From Mycobacterium sp. SVM_VP21 (lineage in GTDB: Bacteria; Actinomycetota; Actinomycetes; Mycobacteriales; Mycobacteriaceae): a DNA stretch of 64,000 nucleotides. The first letter of the stretch is position 1. Every line of letters begins with the position of its first letter. The position numbers and the translations under genes were made by a program. The notes below the pieces were generated by a model. The model saw only the letters and a program-made list of their open reading frames with translations. It was not told the origin of the DNA and did not search any database. The stretch spans positions 1-64,000 of the forward strand of contig CP101406.1 of the NCBI GenBank assembly GCA_024758765.1. The letters are read 5' to 3'. Below are positions 37,065 through 46,624 of this stretch, in pieces.

Positions 37065-37819
37065 GAGCGCTTCCCCGATCCGGCGGCCCAGGCCGCCTCG
37101 GTGTTCTGCACCGCGCGTAGGTATTCCGGGTCCCGGTTGGTCAGGTCGGCCAACTGCTCACCGGCCTGCCAGCCGAGCACGTCCAACTCGGTGGAGGGCG
37201 GGTCAGGATCCAGCGGGTGCGCGGCATTGGCGACCACCAGCACCACCGGAAGGTGGATCAGCAGGTCGACCTCGACGCCGGGCCCCGCGGACCCGGTGAA
37301 TTCCAGTGCGCCGCTGACGGGGTCAACGCGTACTCCACGGAACAGCGACACCGACGGTGCCACGTCTCGAATGCCCATACCGTGCTTGATCGCGCCCAGC
37401 AGCAGCAGTTGGCGGCCGGCGGCGTCCGGGCCGCAGAGCATGTCGTGCTGCCCCGAGGAGTCGGCGACGACAGTGGCCAGCACGCGGCCCTGATCGGACA
37501 ACAGCGGATGGCCGAGACCGAGATAGGCCTGCCACGGCACCTTCATGGTGTCGGCGACATTGAGCCGTTCCCAAGGCGCGTCGGCGCGATACAGCAGCAG
37601 ATTCGCGCACGCGCCGCCATTGACGTCGACCAGCCGGATCCGAGTGCCGCGAGCCAGCACCTTGGTGGCGTAACCGCCTCCCGGGATCGACTCGGCCCAG
37701 ATCATCGTCGCCGGGTCGACGTCATCCGGGGCCGCCGGGATACGCATCGACGCGTGCTGCGCCTGCGCGCGCGCGTGGAGGCGTGCACTGTCGGTGGAGT
37801 CGGTGCGTGGGTTGTCCAT
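37061..37819 (-). CDS. DUF1989 protein, urea carboxylase-associated (second subunit)
   Basis: 252 residues from ATG 37819 (GTG 37822 is an alternative). Shows the stronger DUF1989 pattern: GGACANLLLYRADAPWERLN, VADTMKVPWQAYLG, SDQGRVLATVVADS and GQHDMLCGPDA, with Cys and His residues that fit metal binding. First gene of the three-gene operon, with ATGA overlap to the next gene. A 14-bp palindrome lies upstream of the start and the TetR gene is divergent. Confidence 0.9.
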   Translation of the reverse strand: MDNPRTDSTDSARLHARAQAQHASMRIPAAPDDVDPATMIWAESIPGGGYATKVLARGTRIRLVDVNGGACANLLLYRADAPWERLNVADTMKVPWQAYLGLGHPLLSDQGRVLATVVADSSGQHDMLCGPDAAGRQLLLLGAIKHGMGIRDVAPSVSLFRGVRVDPVSGALEFTGSAGPGVEVDLLIHLPVVLVVANAAHPLDPDPPSTELDVLGWQAGEQLADLTNRDPEYLRAVQNTEAAWAAGSGKRS

Positions 37820-37841
37820 CACCAGGAAGCTAGCACATTTC

Positions 37842-37855
37842 CTATCAGATGATAG
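37842..37855. promoter_or_regulatory. 14-bp palindrome, probable TetR operator
   Basis: CTATCA-GA-TGATAG, 6-bp arms with no mismatch, followed by TTTTT. It lies in the 78-bp divergent region between the DUF1989 operon start (37819) and the TetR start (37898). The place and dyad fit a TetR-dimer operator controlling both directions. Confidence 0.6.
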
Positions 37856-37897
37856 TTTTTAGCGCACCGGGCCTCAGCACGTGATAGGCAGTAAGGC

Positions 37898-38557
37898 GTG
37901 CAGACCGATCGACGAGGACGTCCCCGGCTGGTGGCTTCCAGCAGGCCGGGGCGCAGCGCGCGCGACGAGATCCTCGACGCCGCGGCGGAGCTGTTCACCA
38001 CCGTCGGCTACGCCGCCACCTCGACCCGGCGCATCGCCGAGAGCGTCGGGATTCGGCAGGCCTCGCTCTATCACCACTTCGCCGCCAAGGACGACATCCT
38101 CGACGCCCTACTGGCCGACACCGTCGAGCCCTCCGTGCAGCTGGCCGCCGAGCTGCTGGCCGAGGGCGGGCCCAGCGCTCCCCGACTGCACGCGCTCGTC
38201 GTCGCCGATACCGCGCAATTGTGCGGCGGCGCCTGGAATCTGGGCACCCTGTATCTGCTGCCAGAGCTTCGCCTCGAACGCTTCGCCGCCTTCCGCCGGC
38301 GCCGTGCCGAGTTGCGCAGTCACTACCAACAGCTGTCGCGCGCGGTGATCGCCGAGCATGACGGTCCCGCGGATGCCGACGACCTGTCGTTCCGGTTGGT
38401 TGAGGCGGTGATCAACCGCCGCTCCGACGACGGCTCCTGCCCGCCGGATTATCCGTGGACCGTTGCCGAAGCCGCACTGCGCGTGTTGGGCTGTACGAGC
38501 GGTTTCGCCCGGATGCGAGAGGCGACGACGGAGCGGCTGGGGTTGCCGCCCGGATAG
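37898..38557 (+). CDS. TetR-family transcriptional regulator
   Basis: 219 residues from GTG 37898, with AAGG upstream. The N-terminal helix-turn-helix (RDEILDAAAELFTTVGYAAT, STRRIAESVGIRQASLYHHF) is typical of TetR; the C-terminal ligand domain is variable. It is divergent from the DUF1989/carboxyltransferase operon and probably represses it. The ligand may be the operon's substrate, perhaps a guanidine- or urea-like compound; this is inference. Confidence 0.92.
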   Translation: MQTDRRGRPRLVASSRPGRSARDEILDAAAELFTTVGYAATSTRRIAESVGIRQASLYHHFAAKDDILDALLADTVEPSVQLAAELLAEGGPSAPRLHALVVADTAQLCGGAWNLGTLYLLPELRLERFAAFRRRRAELRSHYQQLSRAVIAEHDGPADADDLSFRLVEAVINRRSDDGSCPPDYPWTVAEAALRVLGCTSGFARMREATTERLGLPPG

Positions 38558-38653
38558 TCACACGCGTCGCTCCGTCTTGATGCAGATGATCACCGCACCC
38601 CTCCGCGAGCCGGGTAGCCCGGACTTGTCGTACCCCACTGCCATGATGAAGTC

Positions 38654-39910
38654 ATGTCCTCGACCGCACCGCCTGCGCCGCCCGGCACCGCCGCGTTGCG
38701 CCCTGACCAGCGGCTTGAGGTGCTGTTCGGCGAGTTGTCGGAGTTGACCGGTCAGCGCAATGCCATCGATGGGCGCATCGTGGACATCGTCGCCGAGATC
38801 GAGCGCGACCGGCTGTGGGGAGCCACCGGCGTACGGTCCATCGCGGCCTTGGTGGCCTGGAAGACCGGTGTGTCCCCGGGAAACGCCAAAACAGTCGCCA
38901 CCATCGCCCACCGGCGCGCCGAATTCCCCCGCTGCACCCAGGGCATGCGCGACGGTCAACTGTCCCTGGATCAGGTCGGGGTCATCGCCGACCGGGCCGC
39001 CGATGGCTCCGATGCGCACTACGCCGAACTGGCCAGCGTCGCCACGGTCACCCAGCTGCGCACCGCGGTCAAACTCGAACCACGCCCCGAACCCGAACCC
39101 CGCCCCGAACCGGCACAGTCGATCAACAAGACCAGCGACGAACACGGCAGCTGCTGGCGGATCAAACTCGACACCGTCGACGCGGCGAAATTCGACGCCG
39201 CCCTGCAGTCCCATCTCGATGCCCTGATCACCGAGTGGAAACACGACCACGACAACGGCCCCGTATCGGATCAGCGGCCCCCGTTGCCGACCACCGCCGA
39301 TGCGTTCATGCGCCTGATCGACACCGGCTGGGACACCGAAGCCGCCCGCCGCCCCCACGGACACCACACCACCGTGGTCATGCACCTCGACGTCAAAGAC
39401 CGGGCCGCAGCGCTGCACCTGGGCCCGCTGCTGTCAGAGGCCGAACGCCGCTACCTGTTGTGCGACGCCACCTATGAGGCCTGGTTTCAGCGCAACGGCG
39501 AGGTGATCGGCGCCGGCCGAACCACCCGCCAGATCAACCGCCGGCTTCGCCGCGCCCTCGAGCACCGCGACCGAACCTGCGTGGTCCCCGGGTGCGGCGC
39601 CACCCGCGGCCTGCACGCCCACCACATCCAGCACTGGGAAGACGGCGGCCCCACCGAGCTGTCCAACCTGGTACTGGTGTGCCCGTATCACCACCGACTG
39701 CACCACCGCGGCCTCATCACCATCACCGGACCCGCCGACCAACTCACCGTCACCGACCACACCGGCCGGCCCCTGAGCTCAGCATCGCTGGCCCGACCAC
39801 CCACCGGCCCTCCACCCACAGTCGCACCCTGCCCCGGACCCACCGGCGAACGCGCCCAATGGTGGTGGTACCAGCCCTTCCAACCACAACCACCACCGAC
39901 CGTCAACTAA
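38654..39910 (+). CDS. DUF222 + HNH endonuclease, 13E12 repeat family
   Basis: 418 residues. The N-terminal two thirds is DUF222 (VRSIAALVAWKTGVSPGNAK, LSLDQVGVIADRA). The C-terminus is an HNH nuclease with CVVPGCGATRGLHAHHIQHW and LVLVCPYHHRLHHRG, including the zinc cysteines. This is the mycobacterial REP13E12 family, present in many copies per genome; one copy is the phiRv1 prophage attachment site in M. tuberculosis. The C-terminal Pro/Trp-rich tail (ERAQWWWYQPF) is usual. Nuclease activity and role are unproven for the family. No integrase or prophage is next to it. Confidence 0.93.
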   Translation: MSSTAPPAPPGTAALRPDQRLEVLFGELSELTGQRNAIDGRIVDIVAEIERDRLWGATGVRSIAALVAWKTGVSPGNAKTVATIAHRRAEFPRCTQGMRDGQLSLDQVGVIADRAADGSDAHYAELASVATVTQLRTAVKLEPRPEPEPRPEPAQSINKTSDEHGSCWRIKLDTVDAAKFDAALQSHLDALITEWKHDHDNGPVSDQRPPLPTTADAFMRLIDTGWDTEAARRPHGHHTTVVMHLDVKDRAAALHLGPLLSEAERRYLLCDATYEAWFQRNGEVIGAGRTTRQINRRLRRALEHRDRTCVVPGCGATRGLHAHHIQHWEDGGPTELSNLVLVCPYHHRLHHRGLITITGPADQLTVTDHTGRPLSSASLARPPTGPPPTVAPCPGPTGERAQWWWYQPFQPQPPPTVN

Positions 39911-40067
39911 GTTGGCCGTCGGGAGAACCCAAAGACGTTGGGGGCCAAGAAAATCGTTCGCGCCACCCGCTCCTAGCGCATCGTGAAGATCCCGGCCGGA
40001 AAACCAACCGGGAATTGTCCGATGTTGTGGATCGGGCCGAGGGGCAGCTGGGTGGACCGTGGGATTG

Positions 40068-40643
40068 TCAAGGCATGAACCTTCCTGTGAGAGCCAGCAG
40101 CCGTGCCGAGGCGGGGGCGTCCGGATTCGCTGGTTCGACGTGCGCGAAGTATCCGTGTTCGCGCTGTGCCCGCAGGATCGGGGTCGCACGATCGAGAATG
40201 TAGGAAGCAAGATCGTTGTCGATCGTTGATGTGGCATCGAGGGTGCTTGCGATATCCCAGGCATGTACCGCAAGTTCGGCGACTCGCATCCGCAGCAGCA
40301 CGGCGCCGCTGACTGTCTGCATCGGGTGATGTGCACGCAATGAACCAGCCCCGGATTGCGCGAACAGAGTTCGCAGCTCGGCGGATAGGTTGTCATGAGC
40401 GGCCTGCGGATCGTTGCCGGCGTTATCGGCTGTGCGGGTCCAGGCAATCTCGCCGGGCATGCCGCCTCGCAGGTAATGGGCATAGCGCAGCGCTCCACCG
40501 CAGACATGATTAGCGACGTCCTTGATCGTCCAGCTTCCGCAGGCGGTTGGACGATCAAGGACGTCGAGTTCGAGTGATCCGAGTACCTGCGAGAACGCCC
40601 GCGTCGCACGGTCGAGCGAGTCAAGGTCCGTCGAGTCCAACAT
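40068..40643 (-). CDS. DinB-like/mycothiol-dependent maleylpyruvate isomerase-type protein (TIGR03086-like)
   Basis: 191 residues from ATG 40643 (MLDSTDLDSLDRATRAF); an upstream Met at 40706 seems less likely. The MDMPI/DinB fold is indicated by WTIKDVANHVCGG (first metal His) and RMRVAELAVHAWDIAST (last metal His). Members use mycothiol or bind divalent metal. Codons near the N-terminus contain a perfect 19-bp inverted repeat (40514-40566) encoding DVLDRP and WTIKDV on its two arms. Confidence 0.85.
   Translation of the reverse strand: MLDSTDLDSLDRATRAFSQVLGSLELDVLDRPTACGSWTIKDVANHVCGGALRYAHYLRGGMPGEIAWTRTADNAGNDPQAAHDNLSAELRTLFAQSGAGSLRAHHPMQTVSGAVLLRMRVAELAVHAWDIASTLDATSTIDNDLASYILDRATPILRAQREHGYFAHVEPANPDAPASARLLALTGRFMP
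40514..40566. repeat. Perfect 19-bp inverted repeat inside a coding region
   Basis: The arms CGACGTCCTTGATCGTCCA (40514-40532) and TGGACGATCAAGGACGTCG (40548-40566) are exact reverse complements around the 15-nt spacer 40533-40547. This is a very stable hairpin in the first third of the DinB-like gene and would form in its mRNA. Confidence 0.9.
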
Positions 40644-40749
40644 CACGACGTCCAGCACGACTACAACGCTAGCCGATCGGATTGTTGAGCCAGCGCAGCC
40701 GAACACCCCAGCGTTCTACCGGACAATCCGTTCGCCGGGCGCCCCTTCG

Positions 40750-41229
40750 CTAATAAGAACCAAGCTTCGCGGCCAGTCTGCGGTTCACCGGCTCGGGCAA
40801 CAGATCGGAGACATCACCGCCCATCGACGCCACTTCCTTGGCCAGCGACGACGACACGAACGAATACCGCGGTGTGGTCGCCACGAAAAACGTGTCCACA
40901 CCGGCGATGTGCTTGTTCATCTGAGCCATCTGCAGCTCGTACTCGAAGTCGGTGCCCGTGCGCAGACCCTTGACGATCGCGGTGAGCCCCCGCTGCCGGA
41001 CGAAGTCGACCACCAAGCCCTGACCCGACTCCGCGCGCACATTGGGCAGATGCGCGGTGGCTTCGGCGATCATCTCGAGCCGCTCGTCCAGGGTGAACAT
41101 GCCCTTTTTTGACGGATTGACCAGTACGGCGGCCACCACCTCGTCGAACTGGGCGGCCGCGCGCTCCAGGATGTCGACATGTCCCAACGTCACCGGGTCG
41201 AAGGAGCCGGGGCATACCGCGCCACTCAT
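40750..41229 (-). CDS. coaD: Phosphopantetheine adenylyltransferase
   Basis: Fourth enzyme of CoA synthesis: 4'-phosphopantetheine + ATP to dephospho-CoA. 159 residues, usual length. Nucleotidyltransferase motifs [10 protein letters not shown] (8-17) and the C-terminal [18 protein letters not shown] are intact. It starts 11 bp after the rsmD stop in the pyc-rsmD-coaD run. Confidence 0.98.
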   Translation of the reverse strand: MSGAVCPGSFDPVTLGHVDILERAAAQFDEVVAAVLVNPSKKGMFTLDERLEMIAEATAHLPNVRAESGQGLVVDFVRQRGLTAIVKGLRTGTDFEYELQMAQMNKHIAGVDTFFVATTPRYSFVSSSLAKEVASMGGDVSDLLPEPVNRRLAAKLGSY

Positions 41230-41240
41230 GGCTCATGACG

Positions 41241-41807
41241 CTAGCAGCCGGGTGAGCCGGCTTCGGCCAGCTCCAGCCGGGTGTCGCCGTAACGGCGCGA
41301 GGGCCAGGCTTCCCAACCCTGCGGCCACCCCACCGCGGGGCTGGAGGCGGCCCGTTCGATCACCACGACGGTGCCCGGGGCTGCCCAACCGCCAGCGGTC
41401 AACATCTGCGGCAACGCGTCGATCGCAGCGGCATCCACCTCGTAGGGCGGATCGGCCAGCACGAGATCCACCGGGGTCTCGGTGCCCCCGGCTAGCGCCG
41501 CGGCGACCGTGCCGCGGCGCAGCACGGCACCGGCCAGCCCCAGTCCGGCAATATTGGCGGCCAGCACATCGGCGGCGCGGCGATCCGATTCGACGAACAG
41601 TGCCGATGCCGCGCCGCGAGACAGCGCCTCCAAGCCGAGCGCTCCCGACCCCGCGTAGAGGTCCAGCACCGATATTCCGGTCAGGTCCATCCGGGAATCG
41701 AGCACATTGAACAGCGCCTCGCGCACCCGATCGGTGGTTGGCCGGGTGCCACGCGGGGGTACGGCGAGGCGTCGTCCACCGGCTGCACCCCCGACGATGC
41801 GAGTCAG
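41241..41807 (-). CDS. rsmD: 16S rRNA (guanine966-N2)-methyltransferase RsmD, apparent CTG start
   Basis: SAM-dependent enzyme methylating G966 of 16S rRNA. Motif I is [20 protein letters not shown] and the catalytic motif is VLADPPYEV. The conserved N-terminus [20 protein letters not shown] is encoded in frame upstream of the first GTG (41726). The only plausible start for it is CTG at 41807, overlapping the pyc stop (CTGA). With CTG the protein has 188 residues, as in M. tuberculosis; with GTG 41726 it would lose 27 conserved residues. Confidence 0.88.
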   Translation of the reverse strand: MTRIVGGAAGGRRLAVPPRGTRPTTDRVREALFNVLDSRMDLTGISVLDLYAGSGALGLEALSRGAASALFVESDRRAADVLAANIAGLGLAGAVLRRGTVAAALAGGTETPVDLVLADPPYEVDAAAIDALPQMLTAGGWAAPGTVVVIERAASSPAVGWPQGWEAWPSRRYGDTRLELAEAGSPGC

Positions 41808-44800
41808 CTCAGCACCACCAGCAGGTCTCCGCCTTCGACCTGTGCGGTCTGGGCAACGGCGATCCGTGCGACGGTGCCGTCGGCCGGCGCGGTGATGGCC
41901 GCCTCCATCTTCATCGCCTCGATGGTGGCCACGGTCTGGCCGGCGGTGACCTTCTCGCCCTCGGCAACCCCGATGGTGACCACACCGGCAAAAGGTGCCG
42001 CGACATGGCCCGGCTTGGTGCGATCGGCCTTTTCGGCGACGGGCACTTCGCTGGCGATGCTGCGGTCACGCACTTCGACCGGTCGCAGTTGACCGTTGAT
42101 AATGCACATCACGGTCCGCATGCCGCGTTCATCCGGCTCGGAGATGGCCTCGAGCCCGATCAGCAGCTCCACCCCGCGCTCCAGCTTGACCCGATGCTCC
42201 TCGCCTTGGCGCAGACCATAGAAGAACTGGTTGGCCGACAACCGCGAGATGTCGCCGTAGAGTTCCCGATGCGACTCGAATTCCTTTGTGGGCCCGGGGA
42301 ACAGCAGGCGATTCAACCGGGCCTGGCGTTGCGGGCCAGACTTTGCCAATACCGCCTCGTCGTCGTCCGAGAGCTGCTGCATCTCGCGTGCCGGGCCGCG
42401 GCCCTGAAGCGCCTTGGTCCGCAAGGGCTCCGGCCAGCCGCCGGCCGGGTCGCCCAGCTCGCCGCGCAGGAAGCCGATCACCGAGTCAGGGATGTCGACT
42501 CGGGACGGGTCGGCGGCGAACTCGTCGGCGCTCACGCCGGCACCGACCAGGGCCAGCGCGAGATCGCCGACCACCTTCGAGCTCGGGGTCACCTTGATCA
42601 GCCGACCGAGTACGGCATCCGCGGCGGCATAGTTGTTCTCGACGTCCTCGAACCGGTCCGCCAACCCCAGCGCCTTGGCCTGCTGGTGCAGGTTGGACAG
42701 CTGGCCACCGGGAATCTCATGACGGTATACCCGCCCGGTTGGTGCGGCCAGCCCGGATTCGAACGGCGCGTATACCTTTCGCAGCGCCTCCCAGTACGGC
42801 TCCAGGTCGCCCACCGCATCCAGCGAGATCCCGGTGTCGTAGTCGGTCTGGGCTGCCGCGGCGATGATCGAGCTCAGCGCCGGTTGGCTGGTGGTGCCCG
42901 CCAGGGGCGCGGCCGCGCCATCGACGGCGTCCGCCCCGGCTTGCCAGGCGGCGACGTAGCTGGCCAGCTGGCCGCCCGCGGTGTCGTGGGTGTGTATGTG
43001 GATCGGCAGGTCGAAGCGGCTGCGCAGCGCGCTCACCAATGTGGTTGCCGCGGCGGGACGTAACAGCCCCGCCATGTCCTTGATCGCCAGCACATGGGCG
43101 CCGGCGTTCACGATCTGCTCGGCAAGCGTGAGGTAGTAGTCCAGCGTGTAGAGCGTTTCACCCGGACTGCTCAGATCCCCGGTGTAACACATGGCGACTT
43201 CGGCTACCGCACTGCCGGTTTCGCGCACCGCGTCAATGGCGGGAAGCATCGAGTCAACGTTGTTGAGCGCGTCGAAGATCCGGAAGATGTCAATACCGGT
43301 CTCGGTTGCCTCCTGGACGAATGCCGAGGTCACCAGCTCCGGATAGGGGGTATACCCGACTGTGTTGCGCCCGCGCAGCAGCATCTGCAGACAGATATTG
43401 GGCAGCGCCTCGCGCAGCGCGGCCAGCCGCTCCCAGGGGTCTTCCTTCAAAAATCGCAGCGCCACATCGTAAGTCGCGCCACCCCAGCACTCGACCGACA
43501 AAAGCTGCGACATGGTGTGGGCCACGTACGGCGCCACCTTGACCAATCCGCTGGTGCGCACCCGGGTGGCCAACAGTGACTGGTGGGCGTCCCGGAACGT
43601 CGTGTCGGTGACCCCGACCGCCCGCGACTCTCGCAGCCAGCGGGCGAACCCTTCTGGCCCCAGCTCGACCAGCCGTTGCTTGGAGCCCGCCGGCGGGGGC
43701 ACCGACAGATCCAGCTCGGGCAGCTTGTCACGCGGGTACACCGCCGAGGGCCGGGTGCCGTGCGGGCTGTTGACGGTGACATCCGCCAGGTAGTTCAAGA
43801 TCTTGGTGCCGCGGTCGGCCGAGGAACGCGCGGTCAGCAGCTGCGGGCGCTCGTCGATGAACGAGGTGGTGATGTGGCCGGCGGAGAAATCCGGGTCATC
43901 GAGCACGGCCTGCAGGAACGGGATGTTGGTGGCGACCCCACGGATGCGGAATTCCGCGATCGCCCGGCGCGCCCGCTTCACCGCGGTGGGGAAATCCTTG
44001 CCGCGACAGGTCAGCTTGACCAGCATCGAGTCGAAGTGCGCGCTGATCTCCGCGCCGAGGTTGGTGCCGCCATCCAGCCGGATGCCCGCCCCTCCCGGGC
44101 TGCGGTAGGCGCTGATCCGTCCGGTGTCGGGCCGGAATCCGTTGGCCGGGTCTTCGGTGGTGATCCGGCATTGCAGTGCGGCGCCGTGCAGCGTGATCGC
44201 GTCCTGTGAGAGGCCCAGGTCGGCCAGCGATTCACCGGCGGCGATCCGCAGCTGTGACGACACCAGGTCGACGTCGGTGATCTCCTCGGTGACGGTGTGC
44301 TCCACCTGGATGCGCGGGTTCATCTCGATGAACACGTGGTGGCCGCGCTCATCGACCAGGAACTCCACGGTGCCCGCGCACGTGTATCCGATGTGACGCG
44401 CGAACGCGACGGCGTCCGCGCAAATCTTCTCGCGCAGGGCCGGATCCAGATTCGGCGCCGGCGCCAATTCGACGACTTTCTGGTGCCGGCGCTGCACGCT
44501 GCAGTCACGCTCGTAGAGGTGGATCACGTTGCCGTGGTTGTCGGCCAGGATCTGCACTTCGATGTGGCGCGGGTTCAGTACCGCCTGCTCGAGGTAGACG
44601 TGCGGGTCGCCGAACGCCGAATCCGCTTCCCGGCTGGCCGCTTCCACCGCGTCGGACAACGCGTCGATGTCGGTCACCCGGCGCATCCCGCGCCCACCGC
44701 CACCGGCGACCGCCTTGACGAAGAGCGGGAAGGTCATGTCTTGAGCTGCGGCGAGCAGTTCGGCGACCGAGGACGACGGCGCCGACGACGCCAGCACCGG

Positions 44801-45187
44801 CAGTCCGGCCTCCCGCGCGGCAGCCACCGCGCGGGACTTGTTACCGGTCAGCGCCAGCACTGCCGCGCTGGGACCGACGAAGGTGATGCCGGCATCCGCA
44901 CAGGCCTGCGCCAGTTGCGGATTCTCCGAGAGGAAACCGTAGCCGGGGTAGACCGCATCGGCCCCGCACCGCACTGCGGTGCCGACGATCTCATCGACTG
45001 ACAGGTACGCGCGTACCGGATGGCCCTCTTCGCCGATCTGATAGGACTCGTCGGCCTTGAGCCGGTGCAGCGAGTTGCGGTCCTCATACGGGTACACGGC
45101 CACGGTGCCGACCCCGAGCTCGCAGGCGGCCCGGAACGCGCGGACGGCGATCTCCCCACGGTTCGCAACCAGTACTTTGGAGATCAC
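41804..45187 (-). CDS. pyc: Pyruvate carboxylase
   Basis: Biotin enzyme converting pyruvate and bicarbonate to oxaloacetate. 1127 residues from GTG 45187 ([18 protein letters not shown]), the same length as in M. tuberculosis. The biotin carboxylase part covers about 1-450 ([26 protein letters not shown]), the carboxyltransferase TIM barrel about 530-800 ([26 protein letters not shown]), then the PYC OADA domain. The C-terminal biotin carrier has EAMKMEA with Lys1093. It could in principle share a biotin carboxylase with other systems, but it is self-contained. Confidence 0.98.
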   Translation of the reverse strand: MISKVLVANRGEIAVRAFRAACELGVGTVAVYPYEDRNSLHRLKADESYQIGEEGHPVRAYLSVDEIVGTAVRCGADAVYPGYGFLSENPQLAQACADAGITFVGPSAAVLALTGNKSRAVAAAREAGLPVLASSAPSSSVAELLAAAQDMTFPLFVKAVAGGGGRGMRRVTDIDALSDAVEAASREADSAFGDPHVYLEQAVLNPRHIEVQILADNHGNVIHLYERDCSVQRRHQKVVELAPAPNLDPALREKICADAVAFARHIGYTCAGTVEFLVDERGHHVFIEMNPRIQVEHTVTEEITDVDLVSSQLRIAAGESLADLGLSQDAITLHGAALQCRITTEDPANGFRPDTGRISAYRSPGGAGIRLDGGTNLGAEISAHFDSMLVKLTCRGKDFPTAVKRARRAIAEFRIRGVATNIPFLQAVLDDPDFSAGHITTSFIDERPQLLTARSSADRGTKILNYLADVTVNSPHGTRPSAVYPRDKLPELDLSVPPPAGSKQRLVELGPEGFARWLRESRAVGVTDTTFRDAHQSLLATRVRTSGLVKVAPYVAHTMSQLLSVECWGGATYDVALRFLKEDPWERLAALREALPNICLQMLLRGRNTVGYTPYPELVTSAFVQEATETGIDIFRIFDALNNVDSMLPAIDAVRETGSAVAEVAMCYTGDLSSPGETLYTLDYYLTLAEQIVNAGAHVLAIKDMAGLLRPAAATTLVSALRSRFDLPIHIHTHDTAGGQLASYVAAWQAGADAVDGAAAPLAGTTSQPALSSIIAAAAQTDYDTGISLDAVGDLEPYWEALRKVYAPFESGLAAPTGRVYRHEIPGGQLSNLHQQAKALGLADRFEDVENNYAAADAVLGRLIKVTPSSKVVGDLALALVGAGVSADEFAADPSRVDIPDSVIGFLRGELGDPAGGWPEPLRTKALQGRGPAREMQQLSDDDEAVLAKSGPQRQARLNRLLFPGPTKEFESHRELYGDISRLSANQFFYGLRQGEEHRVKLERGVELLIGLEAISEPDERGMRTVMCIINGQLRPVEVRDRSIASEVPVAEKADRTKPGHVAAPFAGVVTIGVAEGEKVTAGQTVATIEAMKMEAAITAPADGTVARIAVAQTAQVEGGDLLVVLS

Positions 45188-45195
45188 TTCCACCC

Positions 45196-45807
45196 CTACA
45201 GCAGCGTTATCCAGTAATCCTGAAACCGAATAAATATCAACAGAAATAACGCGATAAACCATAACGCAGCGACGGTCCAACGCCACCGGTGCAAATGCTG
45301 CAAATTTTTGCGTATACCACCCTGCTCAGATGCTAGGGCTGCGAATATCACCAACAGGCACAGCGTGACCGCCCAGACCACCATGCAGTACGGGCACAAC
45401 GCGCCGATCCGGTACAGGCTCTGAAAGATCAGCCAGTGCACGAACCCCGCCCCGACCAGCGTACCGACCGCCATACCGGTCCAATACCACTGCGGCAGAG
45501 GCACTTTCGCCACCGCTAGCACACCGGTCACCACCACCACGGTGAAGGCGACGATCCCCATCAGCGGGTTGGGGAAGCCCAGCACAGACGCTTGCGGGGT
45601 CACCATCACCGATCCGCAGGACAGCACGGGGTTGAGGTTGCACGATGGCACGTACCCCGAGTCCATCAGCAGCTTGATCTTCTCGACGGTCAGCGTGACC
45701 GAGGCGGCCAGTCCGATGACCCCGCCGATCAGCACCGCCCAGGCCCGGGACGCCGCGACCGGCACCGCCTGGGCGGGCGGTTCGACCGCCGGAGCCGTGA
45801 TGGTCAC
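45196..45807 (-). CDS. Vitamin K epoxide reductase family protein
   Basis: 203 residues from GTG 45807, overlapping the DsbA-like stop (GTGA). A four- to five-helix membrane protein that reoxidises periplasmic thiol oxidase using quinone. Cysteines: the loop pair in SCNLNPVLSCGS and the active-site CxxC in ALCPYCMVVW. The VKOR/DsbA pair (Rv2968c/Rv2969c) makes disulfide bonds in exported proteins. An open frame upstream of GTG lies inside the DsbA gene. Confidence 0.95.
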   Translation of the reverse strand: MTITAPAVEPPAQAVPVAASRAWAVLIGGVIGLAASVTLTVEKIKLLMDSGYVPSCNLNPVLSCGSVMVTPQASVLGFPNPLMGIVAFTVVVVTGVLAVAKVPLPQWYWTGMAVGTLVGAGFVHWLIFQSLYRIGALCPYCMVVWAVTLCLLVIFAALASEQGGIRKNLQHLHRWRWTVAALWFIALFLLIFIRFQDYWITLL

Positions 45808-46559
45808 GACTCCTGAGCCGGCACGGCCATACCGGGCACGTCGCCGACGATCTCGCGGATCTTGGAAACCAGGGCTTCCGGAGTGGAGGGGCGGTAGTCC
45901 TCGCCGTTGATGCGCAACGTGGGGGTGGCGTGAATGCCCCCGGCCGCAGCCATGCCGCCGACCATCTTGAGGTACTTGCCGCTGTTGATGCACGCCGGAA
46001 CACCGCCGGCAGCGCCGGCCTGACGGGCCAGCTCGATCAGGCGCTTGTTGTCGGGGAAGTCCGTGCCGATCTCCGACGGCTGCAGCTGCTCGGTGTAGAG
46101 CGCGGTGTGGAACCGGCGGAAGGCGTCGTTGCTCTCGTCGGCGACGCAGTAGGCGGCGGCTCCGGCGCGCGAGGAGTAGTCATCGTTTTGCGGCCGATCC
46201 AGGATCGCGACCATGTGGTAGTCGGCGGCGATCGCCCCGCTGTCGATCAGCCGAGACACCGTCGGGCCGAACGCCCGCTCGAGGTTGCCGCAGGCCGGGC
46301 AGAGGAAGTCTTCGTAGAACGTCAGCACGGCCTTGGGCTCGTCGGTCCCGTCCTTGGTGACCAGCTTGCTCGAGGTGACCCGGATCGCCTCGCCGGCGCC
46401 GGCGCCCTTCTTATGACCGTTGGACATCACGATGTAGCCGATCAGTCCCACCGCGAAAACCACCACGATGGCGACTAGGCCGATCTGCATTGCGAGGTTG
46501 CGCTTCTGGTCGCCGGCCCTCAAGCCGGAGGCGCCGGGGCGTTTGGGTTTGCTGGCCAC
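45804..46559 (-). CDS. Membrane-anchored DsbA-like thioredoxin-fold protein
   Basis: 251 residues. A transmembrane anchor at about 24-44 (MQIGLVAIVVVFAVGLIGYI) is followed by an extracytoplasmic DsbA domain with the CxxC pair C87-P-A-C90 (EDFLCPACGNLE) and cis-Pro loop HATPTLRI. It acts as the primary disulfide donor, recycled by the VKOR encoded directly downstream with a 4-bp overlap. The homologue Rv2969c is essential in M. tuberculosis. Confidence 0.95.
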   Translation of the reverse strand: MASKPKRPGASGLRAGDQKRNLAMQIGLVAIVVVFAVGLIGYIVMSNGHKKGAGAGEAIRVTSSKLVTKDGTDEPKAVLTFYEDFLCPACGNLERAFGPTVSRLIDSGAIAADYHMVAILDRPQNDDYSSRAGAAAYCVADESNDAFRRFHTALYTEQLQPSEIGTDFPDNKRLIELARQAGAAGGVPACINSGKYLKMVGGMAAAGGIHATPTLRINGEDYRPSTPEALVSKIREIVGDVPGMAVPAQES

Positions 46560-46624
46560 AGTCGGTTGGTCCTCGTGTTCGGTGGTTGGTTTGCCGTTCA
46601 GCGTACCGGCGTGAGCCCCGGACC

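Noticed and set aside
37823..37897. Guanidine (ykkC-type) riboswitch before the DUF1989 operon
   Set aside because: The leader is far too short and has only a 14-bp palindrome; no riboswitch fold is visible.
40395..40577. Short + strand frame across the 19-bp inverted repeat
   Set aside because: It mirrors the DinB-like coding strand, lacks a ribosome binding site and has no homology pattern.
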